This document shows positions 42,453 to 51,486 of a stretch of DNA of 64,000 nucleotides, piece by piece. Location of the stretch: positions 6,076,001 to 6,140,000 of the forward strand of contig NZ_CP070225.1 of NCBI RefSeq assembly GCF_021631985.1, read 5' to 3'. This stretch comes from Sandaracinus amylolyticus. Its GTDB lineage: Bacteria; Myxococcota_A; Polyangia; Polyangiales; Sandaracinaceae. A program made the position numbers and the translations under genes. Every line of letters begins with the position of its first letter. Within the stretch, counting starts at the first letter, position 1. The notes under the pieces were generated by a model that had not been told where the DNA came from, made no database searches, and was given only the letters and a program-made list of their open reading frames with translations.

Positions 42453-43979
42453 GTGCGACCGCTCTTCTTCGCATCCGCGCCGCTCTTCTTCCTCGTGACG
42501 ATCGCGTGCGGCGAGAGCCCAGCCGCATCGGAGCCCGATGCCGGCACCGACGCGAGCGCGGCCGACGCGAGCCTCGCCGACGCGCCGAGCACCTGCGCGT
42601 CCGACGACGCGTGCGACGACGACACGTGGTGCAACGGCACCGAGCGGTGCGCGCCGAGCACGCCGGGCGCCGACGCGCGCGGCTGCGTGACCGGCGACGC
42701 GCCGTGCGCGGCCGACAGCTGCGACGAGAGCGCCGACCGCTGCGACGCGTGCGACGCGGACGGCGACGGCAGCGAGGCGATGGGCTGCGGCGGCGACGAC
42801 TGCGACGACGACGATCGCCAGTGCTTCCCCGGCAACACCGAGGTCTGCGACGCCGAGGCGCACGACGAGGACTGCCGGCAGGACACGTTCGGCGAGCTCG
42901 ACCGCGATCGCGACGGCTGGTTCGCGGCGACGTGCTGCAACGTCAGCGGCGAGGGCGTGCGCACCTGCGGCGACGACTGCGCGGACGACGATCCCGAGGT
43001 GCACCCGACCGAGGCCGAGATGTGCAATCGCCGCGACGACGACTGCGACGGGGGCGTCGACGAGCGCGCGTGCGAGGTGCCGGTCGCGGTCTCGTCGGAC
43101 TCGGGCCACGCGTGCGCGGTGAGCGCGCTCGGGACGGTGTGGTGCTGGGGCCGCAACAACTACGGTCAGCTCGGCGACGGCACGCAGACCGACCGCAGCG
43201 CCGCGGTCTCGGTCGCGGGGCTCACCGGCGTGGTCGAGCTCGACCTCGACGGCATCGGCTACACGTGCGCGCGCACGTCGGGCGGCGACGTGCACTGCTG
43301 GGGCGGCGACGACACCTGCGGCAACACCGAGCCGGTCGCGGTGATGACCGGCACCGACGTCGTCGACATCGACATGTTCTATTACGAGATGTGCGCAGTG
43401 CGCCGCGACGGCAGCACGGCGTGCGTCTCGTTCGACTACGACTGCGCGACGAGCACGACGACGCGCTGCGGGGCCGCGCCCAGCGACGCGGTGCAGGTCG
43501 CGGTCGGCGCGGACTTCTGTTGCTGGCGGCGGCGCAGCGGCGCGGTGCAGTGCGTCGGCAGCAACACGTACGGACAGCTCGGCGACGGGAGCATCACCGA
43601 CGCAGTCGATCTCGACGCGGGCGCGGTCTCGGCGTGCGCGGTGCGCGGCAACGGCACGGTCGTGTGCTGGGGCGACAACGAGTACGACCAGCTCGGCCGC
43701 GGCGCGGGCGCGCCGGCGATGAGCGCGAGCCCCGCAGCGGTCGCGACGATCACGAGCGGCGCGACGCAGGTGTCGGTGCGATCGCAGGACGCGTGCGCGC
43801 TGGTCGGCGGCGAGGTTCGGTGCTGGGGTCGCGACTTCGGCGGGACGCCCGAGGTGATCGTCGACGCGGACGCGACGCAGATCTCGGCGGGCACCGGCGA
43901 GTCGTGCGCGGTGATCGGCGAGGGCGTGTACTGCTGGAGCGAAGCCGGCACGCCCAGGCGCGTCAGCGGGATCCCCTGA
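42453..43979 (+). CDS. Secreted lipoprotein with Cys-rich and RCC1-like repeats
   Basis: 508 residues from a GTG (VRPLFFASAPLFFLVTIACG, lipobox IAC). The N-terminal mature part is a Cys/Asp-rich MopE-like region (CASDDACDDDTWCNGTERC, GCGGDDCDDDDRQCFPGN, NRRDDDCDGGVDERAC), likely calcium-binding and disulfide-rich. From residue ~210 there are RCC1-type propeller blades: ACAVSALGTVWCWGRNNYG, QLGDGTQTDRSAAV, VHCWGGDD, VQCVGSNTYGQLGDG, VVCWGDNEYDQLGRG, VRCWGRDFGG. Myxobacteria carry many such surface proteins; none has a clear role. The gene ends at a shared terminator. Confidence 0.9.
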   Translation: MRPLFFASAPLFFLVTIACGESPAASEPDAGTDASAADASLADAPSTCASDDACDDDTWCNGTERCAPSTPGADARGCVTGDAPCAADSCDESADRCDACDADGDGSEAMGCGGDDCDDDDRQCFPGNTEVCDAEAHDEDCRQDTFGELDRDRDGWFAATCCNVSGEGVRTCGDDCADDDPEVHPTEAEMCNRRDDDCDGGVDERACEVPVAVSSDSGHACAVSALGTVWCWGRNNYGQLGDGTQTDRSAAVSVAGLTGVVELDLDGIGYTCARTSGGDVHCWGGDDTCGNTEPVAVMTGTDVVDIDMFYYEMCAVRRDGSTACVSFDYDCATSTTTRCGAAPSDAVQVAVGADFCCWRRRSGAVQCVGSNTYGQLGDGSITDAVDLDAGAVSACAVRGNGTVVCWGDNEYDQLGRGAGAPAMSASPAAVATITSGATQVSVRSQDACALVGGEVRCWGRDFGGTPEVIVDADATQISAGTGESCAVIGEGVYCWSEAGTPRRVSGIP

Positions 43980-43985
43980 GCACGA

Positions 43986-44018
43986 AGCGCGACGCGCCCC
44001 AGCGGGACGCGTCGCGCT
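43986..44018. terminator. Bidirectional hairpin terminator
   Basis: AGCGCGACGCG and its exact 11-base complement enclose an 11-base loop between the convergent stops at 43979 and 44025. Confidence 0.7.
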
Positions 44019-44024
44019 CTCCGA

Positions 44025-44285
44025 TCACGCCACGCGGGTGCGCGCGATCAGGCGATCCACCAGACCGCAGATCCCGGCGAGCGTCCGGAAGCTCTCGGGC
44101 ACGATGTCCTCGTCGCGGACCTCGATGTCGAACGCCTGCTCGAGATAGCGGATCAGGTGCACGATCGAGAGCGAGTCGAGGATGCCCGCCTCGATGAGAT
44201 CGTCGTTCGGTCCGATCGTGCCGCGCGCGCGACCACGCCCGAGGTCGCTCAGCACGTAGCGCTCGATGCGCTCGCTGTTCTTCAC
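44025..44285 (-). CDS. Stand-alone peptidyl/acyl carrier protein (PltL-like)
   Basis: 86 residues from a GTG that overlaps the stop of the adenylation gene (GTGA), with AGGAGG seven bases upstream. Phosphopantetheine Ser is in EAGILDSLSIVHLIRYLE (Ser about 38), followed by a typical carrier helix III (RTLAGICGLVDRLI). Free carrier proteins of 80-90 residues next to a proline-type adenylation enzyme and an acyl-CoA dehydrogenase are the PltL/RedO/CloN5 type. The prolyl group is loaded on the carrier and oxidised to pyrrole-2-carboxyl. It needs a phosphopantetheinyl transferase, not present in the window. Confidence 0.9.
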   Translation of the reverse strand: MKNSERIERYVLSDLGRGRARGTIGPNDDLIEAGILDSLSIVHLIRYLEQAFDIEVRDEDIVPESFRTLAGICGLVDRLIARTRVA

Positions 44286-45907
44286 TCTGCAGCCTCCTCT
44301 CGTGCCGCGACGCTCTCGAGGAGCGCGCGGCGGTCGGTCTTGCCGCTCGACGTGAGCGGGAGCTCGGCGACGATCTCGATCGACTCGGGCAGCATGTAGC
44401 GAGGCAGACGCTCGGCGCAGAACTGCTCGAGATCGCCGGGCGAGGGCGGCGCGACGCCGTCCGCGAGCACCACGAACGCGCGGATCAGGTGGCCGACGAT
44501 CGGATCGGGCACCGGCACCGCGGCCGCGAGCGACACCGCGGGGTGCGCTCCGAGCGTGGTCTCGATCTCGCCGAGCTCGACGCGGTAGCCGCGCGTCTTC
44601 ACGAGGTGATCGTTGCGCCCGAGGAACTCGTAGGTGCCGCCCTCCTCGATGCGCACGCGATCGCCGGTGCGGTACGCGAGCTCGAGCACGCCCTGGTGCA
44701 GCGGGCTCGGCACGAACGCGCGCGCGGTCTTCTCGGCGTCTCCGAAGTAGCCGCGCGCGAGGCACGCGCCGCGCACCCAGAGCTCGCCGACCGCGCCCGT
44801 CGCGGTGACCTGCGCGCCGTCCTCGTCGATGACGAACGTGTCGACGTTCTCGATCGGACCGCCGATCGACACCGGCTTGTCGCGGGTGCGCGCGTCCTCG
44901 CGATCGACCTCGTGGTAGGTGCAGACGTTCGTCTCGGTCGGCCCGTAGAGGTTGTAGAAACGCGCCTTCGGCGCGTGCTCGAGCCACGCGCGCAGGTACT
45001 TCGGCGCGAACACCTCGCCCGCGAAGAGCACGGTGCGCAGCGCGCTCAGATCGCGCTTCGTGAGCTCGCCGTGCTCCGCCATCATCGAGAGCGCGGAGGG
45101 CACGAGGTACGTGACGGTGATGCGCTCGCGCTCGATGAGCTCGGCGAAGCGCACCGGGAACGTCGACGTGCCCTCGGGGACGATCACGATCGTCGCGCCC
45201 GCCGCGACGCTCGAGAACACATCGAACGTCGAGAGATCGAAGTGCAGCGGCGCGTGGCTCGTGACGCGATCGCCGTGCACGAGCTCGAAGCGGCGCGCGG
45301 CCCACGACACGAAGCACGTGCTCGCGCGGTGATCGATCGCGACGCCCTTCGGCACACCGGTCGAGCCCGACGTGTAGAGGATGTATGCGAGATCGGTGTC
45401 GACCCCGACGAGCGCGGGTGCACGCTCGGGATCGCTCGTCGCGGCGTCCCATCCGACCAGGCGCGGTCCACCGCGCGCGGTGCGCTGCGCCGCCATCGGC
45501 CCGCTCTCGTCGAGGAGGATCACCGCCTCGATGCCGCGCAGATGTCCCTGCGCGCTCAGCTCGTCGAGCCGCACGCGCGACGTGACGAGCACGCGGATCC
45601 CCGCGTTCTCGATCGCGTACGAGACGCGGGCCGGAGGCGCGCCGGGATCGAGCGGCACGTACGCGGCGCCCGCGCGGAGCACGCCGAACACCGCGGCGAG
45701 CGTGCGCGAGGTCTTCTTGGCGTGGATGCCGACGCGATCGCCGCGCTTCACGCCGAGCGCACGCAGCGTGCCCGCGATGGCCGCGCTCCACGCCGCGAGC
45801 GTGCGGTAGTCGGTCGTGTCCTTTCCTTCGCGGATCGCCGGATGGTCGGGACGCGCTGCCGCGGTTCGTTCGAGCATCGCGTGCAGGAGGAACGTCATCG
45901 TCGTCAC
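44282..45907 (-). CDS. Stand-alone adenylation enzyme, probable L-prolyl-AMP ligase (PltF-like)
   Basis: 541 residues from a GTG overlapping the previous stop; an ATG at 45898 is the alternative. Core motifs: A3 LAYILYTSGSTGVPKGVAI, A5 NLYGPTETNVCTYHE, A7 YRTGDRVRIEEGG, A8 KTRGYRVELGEIETTLGA and A10 SSGKTDRRAL. Reading the ten specificity positions by alignment to GrsA gives D-L-F-Y-L-A-L-V-C-K (D in HFDLSTFDV, Y in ITVTYLVPS, L/A in TVLFAGE, L/V/C in the A5 motif). From memory the proline code of PltF/RedM/CloN4 enzymes is D-L-L-Y-L-A-L-V-C-K, one difference. So it should activate L-proline and load it onto the adjacent carrier protein. Confidence 0.9.
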   Translation of the reverse strand: MTTMTFLLHAMLERTAAARPDHPAIREGKDTTDYRTLAAWSAAIAGTLRALGVKRGDRVGIHAKKTSRTLAAVFGVLRAGAAYVPLDPGAPPARVSYAIENAGIRVLVTSRVRLDELSAQGHLRGIEAVILLDESGPMAAQRTARGGPRLVGWDAATSDPERAPALVGVDTDLAYILYTSGSTGVPKGVAIDHRASTCFVSWAARRFELVHGDRVTSHAPLHFDLSTFDVFSSVAAGATIVIVPEGTSTFPVRFAELIERERITVTYLVPSALSMMAEHGELTKRDLSALRTVLFAGEVFAPKYLRAWLEHAPKARFYNLYGPTETNVCTYHEVDREDARTRDKPVSIGGPIENVDTFVIDEDGAQVTATGAVGELWVRGACLARGYFGDAEKTARAFVPSPLHQGVLELAYRTGDRVRIEEGGTYEFLGRNDHLVKTRGYRVELGEIETTLGAHPAVSLAAAVPVPDPIVGHLIRAFVVLADGVAPPSPGDLEQFCAERLPRYMLPESIEIVAELPLTSSGKTDRRALLESVAAREEAAE

Positions 45908-47043
45908 CCCACTCCCAGCGATCGCGCGATCGCGCTGCGCTGGATCTCGTTGGTCCCCGAAGCGATGCGAAGCCCGATCGCGTCGCGTAGATCTGCGTGG
46001 ACGCCGAGCTCGGTCGCGTAGCCAGCCGCGCCGTGGAGCTGGATCGCGTCGAGCGACGACTGCACGTAGCTCTCGCTCACGTGCAGCTTCACCAGGGCCG
46101 CATCGAGCGTCGCGTCGGCGCCGCTCGCCATCGTGCGCGCGAATCGATGCAGCAGCAGGCGCGCCGTCTCGAGCCGCAGCTTCATGTCGGCGATGCGGTG
46201 CGAGACCGCCTGGAACGCCCCGATCGGACCGCCGAATTGCTTGCGCTCGTTCGCGTGCTCCACGCACGCATCGAGCTGGCGCTTCATCGCGCCGACGAAG
46301 GGCGCAGCGAGCGCGCCTCGCTCGTACGTGAGCGCGTGCTCGAAGATCTCGGCCCCGCGGCCCCAGCGACCGAGGATCGCGCTCTTCGGCACCTCGCAGC
46401 CGTCGAGCACCACCTCGGCCATCGGGCTCTCGTCGAGACCGAGCTTCGGCGTGCGCGCCTCGACGATCAGCCCGGGCGTGTCGCGCTCGACGAGGAACGC
46501 GGCGGTGCGCACGAACGCGCCGCCCGCCTCGCCCACCGTCGCGAGCACGATGAAGACGTCGGCGATCGGCGCGTTGGTGATCCACGCCTTGCGCCCGTGG
46601 ATCACCACGCGTCCGTCGCGCTCCTCGGCGCGCGTTCGCATCGAGAAGAGATCCGAGCCCGCGCCCGGCTCGCTCAGCGCGATCGCACCGACGAGCTCAC
46701 CGCTGCACAGACGGCGGAGGATCGCGTCCTTCTGCGCGTCGCTGCCGAACGCGAGGATCGGCATCTGCACCGCCCAGACCTGCGCGCCCAGCGAGAACGC
46801 GGTGCCGCCGTCGATGCCCGCTTCACCGAGCGCCTCGAGCGCCGCGACCGCCGCGACGATGCCCGCGCCGTTGCCCCCGTGCGCCTCGGGGATCGGCATG
46901 CCGAGCACCCCGAGCGCACCGAGCTCGCGCATCGTCGCGCGCAGCTCTCGGACCTCGCGACGATCGCGGCGGAACATCCGTCGCGCGACGTCCATCACGT
47001 GAGCTCGGACCGCGCGCGTCTCCTCGTCCCACTCGAAGTCCAT
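45904..47043 (-). CDS. Acyl-CoA dehydrogenase family flavoenzyme, probable prolyl-carrier protein dehydrogenase (PltE-like)
   Basis: 379 residues from MDFEWDEETRAVRAHVMDVA. FAD/substrate motifs are ALSEPGAGSDLFSMRTRAE, GRKAWITNAPIADVFIV, YERGALAAPFVGAMKRQLD, ERKQFGGPIGAFQAVSHRIA, IQLHGAAGYATELGV and GTNEIQRSAIARSLGVG. On its own it would be a generic acyl-CoA dehydrogenase. Its position, overlapping the adenylation gene and two genes from the carrier protein, plus its size (PltE is about 380), suggest it oxidises carrier-bound proline to the pyrrole. GGAGG-like sequence is not obvious before the ATG. A 107-bp gap separates it from the GNAT-like gene upstream. Confidence 0.9.
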   Translation of the reverse strand: MDFEWDEETRAVRAHVMDVARRMFRRDRREVRELRATMRELGALGVLGMPIPEAHGGNGAGIVAAVAALEALGEAGIDGGTAFSLGAQVWAVQMPILAFGSDAQKDAILRRLCSGELVGAIALSEPGAGSDLFSMRTRAEERDGRVVIHGRKAWITNAPIADVFIVLATVGEAGGAFVRTAAFLVERDTPGLIVEARTPKLGLDESPMAEVVLDGCEVPKSAILGRWGRGAEIFEHALTYERGALAAPFVGAMKRQLDACVEHANERKQFGGPIGAFQAVSHRIADMKLRLETARLLLHRFARTMASGADATLDAALVKLHVSESYVQSSLDAIQLHGAAGYATELGVHADLRDAIGLRIASGTNEIQRSAIARSLGVG

Positions 47044-47150
47044 CCCCGCCCGTCCTCTGCACGTCTTCGTGCGTCGTTCGGGCGGTCAGATACTCGCGCG
47101 CGGTGCCCACCGTAGTCCCGGGCCGAGCGGCTCCGATCGCACGCGCGCGA

Positions 47151-48290
47151 TCAGAGACCCATCGGTCCGTGACCGTCCATGTTCGTGAGGAAGATGCGCT
47201 CGCGCGTGTCCTCCCACGGCGAGAGCAATTCGACGAGCGGAGGTGCCGCGCAGAAGTAGCGACCGCGCTCGTAGCGCAGGAAGGCGTTCTCCTCGAACGC
47301 TCGGATCCACCGCGGGTCGCTCTGGTTCGCGATGACGAGCTCGACGCCTGCGCGCTCCAGCCAGTCGTACGCCGCGTGGATGACCTCGCCCGCGTTGCGC
47401 ACCGGCGCGAGCGCGTCGACGATCGTGCCGACGTGGAGATCGCCGAAGCGCGGGTGATTCTCCATCCGTCTCTTGCAGACGACCGCCCAGCCGAGGTCGT
47501 TGCCCTCGCGGTCTCGCACTCGCAGGCGGATCTGCTCCGACCACTCGTAGTGCGCTCCGGTCCGAGGCACGAGCGTGTTCATCGCGCGCGCATCGCGCAC
47601 CGCGATCGCGGCGTAGTCGTGCTTCGCGCGATCCCAGATCGGATCGGCCCACGGACCGAACTCGGGCACGACCTCGGCCTTCGCACCGAAGCTCTTCATC
47701 GACGAGATGCGCAGCGCCGTGGTGAGCGCGCGACCGCCGATCGAGGCGAGCCCGGTGAACGCGAGCGCGTCGAGCGCCATGCGCTTGCGCGGATCGACAC
47801 GCAGCACGCCGTTCTTCCGTGCGAAGTGCGCGGGCCGCACGATGCGGAACATCAGCGGCGTCGCGTAGAGCATCCAGCCGAGCCCCTTGATCAGCTTGAA
47901 GAGCGCGGCGTCCTCGCCGCCGTGGCCCCAGCTGTAGAGGAGCGGACGTTTGCTCACCATGTCGCGGAGCATGCGCAGCCCGAGCGCGCCGTAGCGGTTC
48001 GACACGGCCCCTTCGGAGAACGGCCCCTGCCAATCCGTCACGGTGTGCGACGAGCCGCGCACCCACCACTCTTGAGGCTTCAGCGCGTAGCCGCCGCGCA
48101 CCTCTCTTCCGTCCTCGACGACGAGGTAGTACTCGCGCCAGACGGGCTGCGACGGCTCGCGTTTGGGAAGCCACGGAGGCTCGGGCGCGACGTAGAACCC
48201 GTATCGGGAGCCGCCCGCGCGCATGCGTGCGTTGAAGGACTCGACAGCGTCTTTCCACGACTCGGCGTGAGGCACGATGGAGATGGGCAT
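47151..48290 (-). CDS. GNAT/FemAB-like acyltransferase-fold protein
   Basis: 379 residues from MPISIVPHAESWKDAVESFN, with AGGAGG four bases before the ATG. The layout is a GNAT-type N-terminal half (REYYLVVEDGREVRGGYALK, SNRYGALGLRMLRDMVSK, LLYSWGHGGEDAALFKLI) and a second acyltransferase-like half (RVRDREGNDLGWAVVCKRR, VIHAAYDWLERAGVELVIAN, FEENAFLRYERGRYFC). I have seen this type near polysaccharide and secondary-metabolite genes. Since it is first in the string with the prolyl-carrier genes, it could transfer the pyrrolyl group to an amine or hydroxyl, but that is inference. No membrane segment. Confidence 0.75.
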   Translation of the reverse strand: MPISIVPHAESWKDAVESFNARMRAGGSRYGFYVAPEPPWLPKREPSQPVWREYYLVVEDGREVRGGYALKPQEWWVRGSSHTVTDWQGPFSEGAVSNRYGALGLRMLRDMVSKRPLLYSWGHGGEDAALFKLIKGLGWMLYATPLMFRIVRPAHFARKNGVLRVDPRKRMALDALAFTGLASIGGRALTTALRISSMKSFGAKAEVVPEFGPWADPIWDRAKHDYAAIAVRDARAMNTLVPRTGAHYEWSEQIRLRVRDREGNDLGWAVVCKRRMENHPRFGDLHVGTIVDALAPVRNAGEVIHAAYDWLERAGVELVIANQSDPRWIRAFEENAFLRYERGRYFCAAPPLVELLSPWEDTRERIFLTNMDGHGPMGL

Positions 48291-48447
48291 GTTCCCTCCT
48301 CGATCGACATGAGCCCCGCAACGCGCACGCCAGCCCCCGATGTCCGCTTCGCGGATGTGGAACCGGCGACCGAGATGCGGTGTCGAGGGACCTTGCAGGC
48401 GGCACGCCGGGGAACGTCGGACGGACGTGGAGCGGAGGAGAGCGAGC

Positions 48448-49605
48448 ATGGAGCGAAGGCGACGGATGCGTGCGATCGCGGTGATGCTCGGTGTGCTCGT
48501 GGTGGGATGTGGCGGCGCAGCGACGAGCGCGCGCGAGACGCGCACCGAGCCCACGGTGAGCGAAGCGCCCAGCCCGCCCGAGGAGACGCGCGGCGAGGAG
48601 CGTGAGGAGGCGCGCGCGGCGCCCGCGCCGATCGTGCCGGCGCACGGCCCGCTCGCCGAAGACGATCTCCATCACGGCGTGCTCGCGCGGCTCCGCGACG
48701 CGCCCTTCCCTGCGTGCACCGTCGAGCCGCTGCCGCCGGCGCTCCGCCGCCGCGTGCGAGGCGGCGACGACCTCGCGTCGCTCCGCGCGCGGGTGTCGAT
48801 CGACGTTCCCGACGACGCGATCACGACCGCGCGCGTCGATGCGAGCGAAGGCGTGGTGTATCGATCGGCGGCGCTCGATCCTCGGTCCGACGTGGGCGAT
48901 CTCGGCTATCGCGTGCGGCTGCGCGACGGCACGTCGGGCACCGAAGAGGACCTCGCGCTCGGGCTCACCGCGATGCGCCCGCTGGTGCTCGTCGACAACC
49001 CGATGGTCCGCCTCGTCGACGCGGGCGAGGTCCGGATCGAGGCGGAGCTGCGCGCGATCGACGACGCGTCGATCGAGTTCCGTCCCGCGGACGCGACGAG
49101 CACCACGCGCGACGGCCGCGAGCGCCTGGTGCGCTGCAGGCTCGAGGATCTCCGTCGCGATCAGGACGCCGACGGGCTCACCGATCTCACCGAGCAACGG
49201 CTCCTCACCGACGCATGGGATCCCGACACCGACGGCGACGGAACGCGCGACGGCGACGACGTCTCGCCCCTCGGCAGCGCAGCGCCCTCGAGCGACGCGG
49301 ACGGAGTCTGGCTCGCCGCGGCGCGGGAGATCGCGGGCGACGAGGAAGGGCTGCACGTCGTGGTGCGCTCGGGCGCGCGCCTCGACCTCGGTGCGCGCGG
49401 CGAGGGCGCTGCGCGCGTGCTGGTGCTGCGCGAGGACGAGCTCGCGGCCTACCAGCGTCGCTACGGGCTGCGCGCGCCGGTGGTCATCGCGGTGCGGATG
49501 CGCGGGCGCGATCGCGCGGAGGTGACGATCGATCGCGTGTGGTCGCAGTCGCTGCTCGACGCGCGGCGCGACGCGTCCGGGGTGTGGTCGCTCGTCGCGC
49601 GCTGA
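48448..49605 (+). CDS. Secreted lipoprotein with thrombospondin type 3-like calcium motif
   Basis: 385 residues from MERRRRMRAIAVMLGVLVVGC, GGAGGAG upstream, lipobox VGC. A Glu/Arg/Pro-rich linker follows. The middle is a beta-rich domain (RARVSIDVPDDAITTARVD, DLGYRVRLRDGTSGTEED). A TSP3-like repeat then follows: RRDQDADGLTDLTEQ, WDPDTDGDGTRDGDD, with Asp spacing suited to calcium. The last part (GLHVVVRSGARLDLGARGEG, RRYGLRAPVVIAVRMRG) is unassigned. The gene diverges from the GNAT-like gene across a 157-bp gap. Function unknown. Confidence 0.78.
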   Translation: MERRRRMRAIAVMLGVLVVGCGGAATSARETRTEPTVSEAPSPPEETRGEEREEARAAPAPIVPAHGPLAEDDLHHGVLARLRDAPFPACTVEPLPPALRRRVRGGDDLASLRARVSIDVPDDAITTARVDASEGVVYRSAALDPRSDVGDLGYRVRLRDGTSGTEEDLALGLTAMRPLVLVDNPMVRLVDAGEVRIEAELRAIDDASIEFRPADATSTTRDGRERLVRCRLEDLRRDQDADGLTDLTEQRLLTDAWDPDTDGDGTRDGDDVSPLGSAAPSSDADGVWLAAAREIAGDEEGLHVVVRSGARLDLGARGEGAARVLVLREDELAAYQRRYGLRAPVVIAVRMRGRDRAEVTIDRVWSQSLLDARRDASGVWSLVAR

Positions 49606-49694
49606 CGCGCGTGTCGCGATGCGCCCCGTCGGACCGCGCCGCAGCGCCGTCTCGCGACTCGCGCCCAGGGCCCGCGGTTCTCAGGTGATTCGAT

Positions 49695-50663
49695 GTGCTC
49701 CGAGCCATCGCGATCGCTGCGCTCCTGCTGATCGTGCCCCTCGCCACGGCACACGCGCAGGCACCAGGAGTCGACGCCGCCGTCGAGGCCGCGAGCGAGG
49801 AGATGCCCGAGCTGCGCGAGCCGCCGCAGCGATGGGAGTACGGTCGCTCGCACTGGCAGCCGCAGTGGGAGCGCTTCGGCTGGGGGAACGTCGCGCTGAC
49901 GCTCGGGGCGGAGGCCGCGGCGCTCACGATCTACTTCGTCGCCACCGACCCGGTGGTGCGATGGACCCAGCCGCTCCCGCTCGACCGCGCGGCCGCGCGC
50001 GCGTTCGCGCTCGACACGATCGACGACCAGCAGATGATCAACACAGTCAGCCACGTGATCCTCGAGACGATGATCATCTGGCCGTTCCTGATCGACTCGC
50101 TCCTGCTCGCGGGCGCGGTGCACGGCGACACCGACACGATGCTGCAGATGCTGCTGATCAGCGCGGAGACGACCGCGGTCGCGCAGCTCGTGACGTGGGC
50201 GACGAACCGCCTCACCGGGCGCGTCCGGCCGCGCCACATGGAGTGCGCGCCGAACGGTACGTGCTCCGATACCGGCATGGGGCCGGTCGCGAGCTTCGCG
50301 AGCGGGCACTCGCTGATGACCTACGCGTCGGCGGGGCTCACCTGCGTGCACCACATCATGAACCCGTGGATCGTCGGCTCGACCGAAGGCGCGTATGCGC
50401 TGTGCGCGTCGAGCCTCACGCTCGCGACGAGCGTCGGCTTCCTGCGGCTCATGTCGGATCTGCACTGGGCGTCGGACGTCGTGATCAGCTCGCTGCTCGG
50501 CTCGCTGATCGGCTGGGGGATGCCGCTCGCGCTGCACTACGCGCGACCTCGCCCGCAGTCGTCGAACCGTCGCTCCGAGGGCGGGGGGCTGCCCATCACG
50601 ATGATGGTGCGCCCCGGCGCGGGCGACGAGATCACGGGGCTGACGCTGAGCGGGATCTTCTGA
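49695..50663 (+). CDS. PAP2-family membrane phosphatase
   Basis: 322 residues from a GTG (VLRAIAIAALLLIVPLATA, probable cleavage after AHA). About five hydrophobic segments. The three PAP2 signature motifs are visible: NRLTGRVRPRH, SFASGHSLMT and RLMSDLHWASDVV, with catalytic His residues in the second and third. Such enzymes remove phosphate from phosphatidate, undecaprenyl pyrophosphate or other lipid phosphates at the outer face of the membrane. The exact substrate cannot be told. The C-terminus has a hydrophilic extension (VRPGAGDEITGLTLSGIF). Confidence 0.9.
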   Translation: MLRAIAIAALLLIVPLATAHAQAPGVDAAVEAASEEMPELREPPQRWEYGRSHWQPQWERFGWGNVALTLGAEAAALTIYFVATDPVVRWTQPLPLDRAAARAFALDTIDDQQMINTVSHVILETMIIWPFLIDSLLLAGAVHGDTDTMLQMLLISAETTAVAQLVTWATNRLTGRVRPRHMECAPNGTCSDTGMGPVASFASGHSLMTYASAGLTCVHHIMNPWIVGSTEGAYALCASSLTLATSVGFLRLMSDLHWASDVVISSLLGSLIGWGMPLALHYARPRPQSSNRRSEGGGLPITMMVRPGAGDEITGLTLSGIF

Positions 50664-50670
50664 TCGCGAG

Positions 50671-51486
50671 ATGCGATCGCGATCCGGGCGTGCGATACGC
50701 ACCTGCGTGTCCTCGCCGTATCGCCGCCCCTCGCCGCCCGAGCGAGCCGCAGCACCGGAGATCGACCTCGGGGCTCGCATCGGAGAGCACCGCGCGAAGC
50801 GCGACCCGGCCACGATCGTGGGCGCCGTCGTCCTCCCGGTGATCGCGACGATCGCGGCGCTCCGAGCGCGCGTTCCCATGCGCGCGGTTCCGATCGCGCT
50901 GCTCGTGGGATGCACGCTCGGGCTCGTGCTCTTCGCCGTCCTCCAGATGACGCGACGCCGACCGCACGTCGCGGTGCACGAGGGCGGGATCGTGATCACC
51001 CTGCGCCGCATCGCACGCGCGATCGCGTGGAGCGACGTCGATCGTCTCGTCGTCGGGCCGGAGACGCGACCCGTCTTGTTCGGCGTCGGGATCATCTCGG
51101 GACCGAACGTCCGGCTCACGACGCACGACGGAGCCTCGTTCGAGCTGCGCTCGGACGAGCTGCACGACCTCGAAGGGCTCGCGAATCTGCTCGAGCGTCG
51201 CTGCTCCGATCCGCTCGTCGACGACGCGCGCGACGCGCTCGATGCAGGAGAGACGCTCGACTTCGGTCCGCTGCGAGTGCGGCGCGAAGGCGTCGAGGTC
51301 GGTGGCGCGAGCGCGGCGTGGAGCGAGATCGAGGTCGTGAAGCACGTCGATCGCATCGAGCTGATGCGCGACGGACGCGTGTGGAAGACCGTGCGCTTCG
51401 AGCAGCTCGTGCACCGGCGCGTCGCGCTCGCGATGCTCGCGCGGAGCACGCGCGTGCGCGACGGCGTGCACATCGACCTCACGTGA
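50671..51486 (+). CDS. Membrane protein with PH-like domain (DUF6585-like)
   Basis: 271 residues. An Arg/Pro-rich start precedes two hydrophobic segments near 48-66 (IVGAVVLPVIATIAAL) and 70-92 (AVPIALLVGCTLGLVLFAVL). The cytosolic remainder has a repeated beta pattern (HVAVHEGGIVITLRRIARAI, NVRLTTHDGASFELR, LRVRREGVEVGGASAAWSEI) like pleckstrin-homology-type membrane domains, and resembles DUF6585 proteins. The start may also be the GTG at 50707. No catalytic residues seen. It overlaps the convergent PHP-domain gene by 8 bp. Confidence 0.65.
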   Translation: MRSRSGRAIRTCVSSPYRRPSPPERAAAPEIDLGARIGEHRAKRDPATIVGAVVLPVIATIAALRARVPMRAVPIALLVGCTLGLVLFAVLQMTRRRPHVAVHEGGIVITLRRIARAIAWSDVDRLVVGPETRPVLFGVGIISGPNVRLTTHDGASFELRSDELHDLEGLANLLERRCSDPLVDDARDALDAGETLDFGPLRVRREGVEVGGASAAWSEIEVVKHVDRIELMRDGRVWKTVRFEQLVHRRVALAMLARSTRVRDGVHIDLT

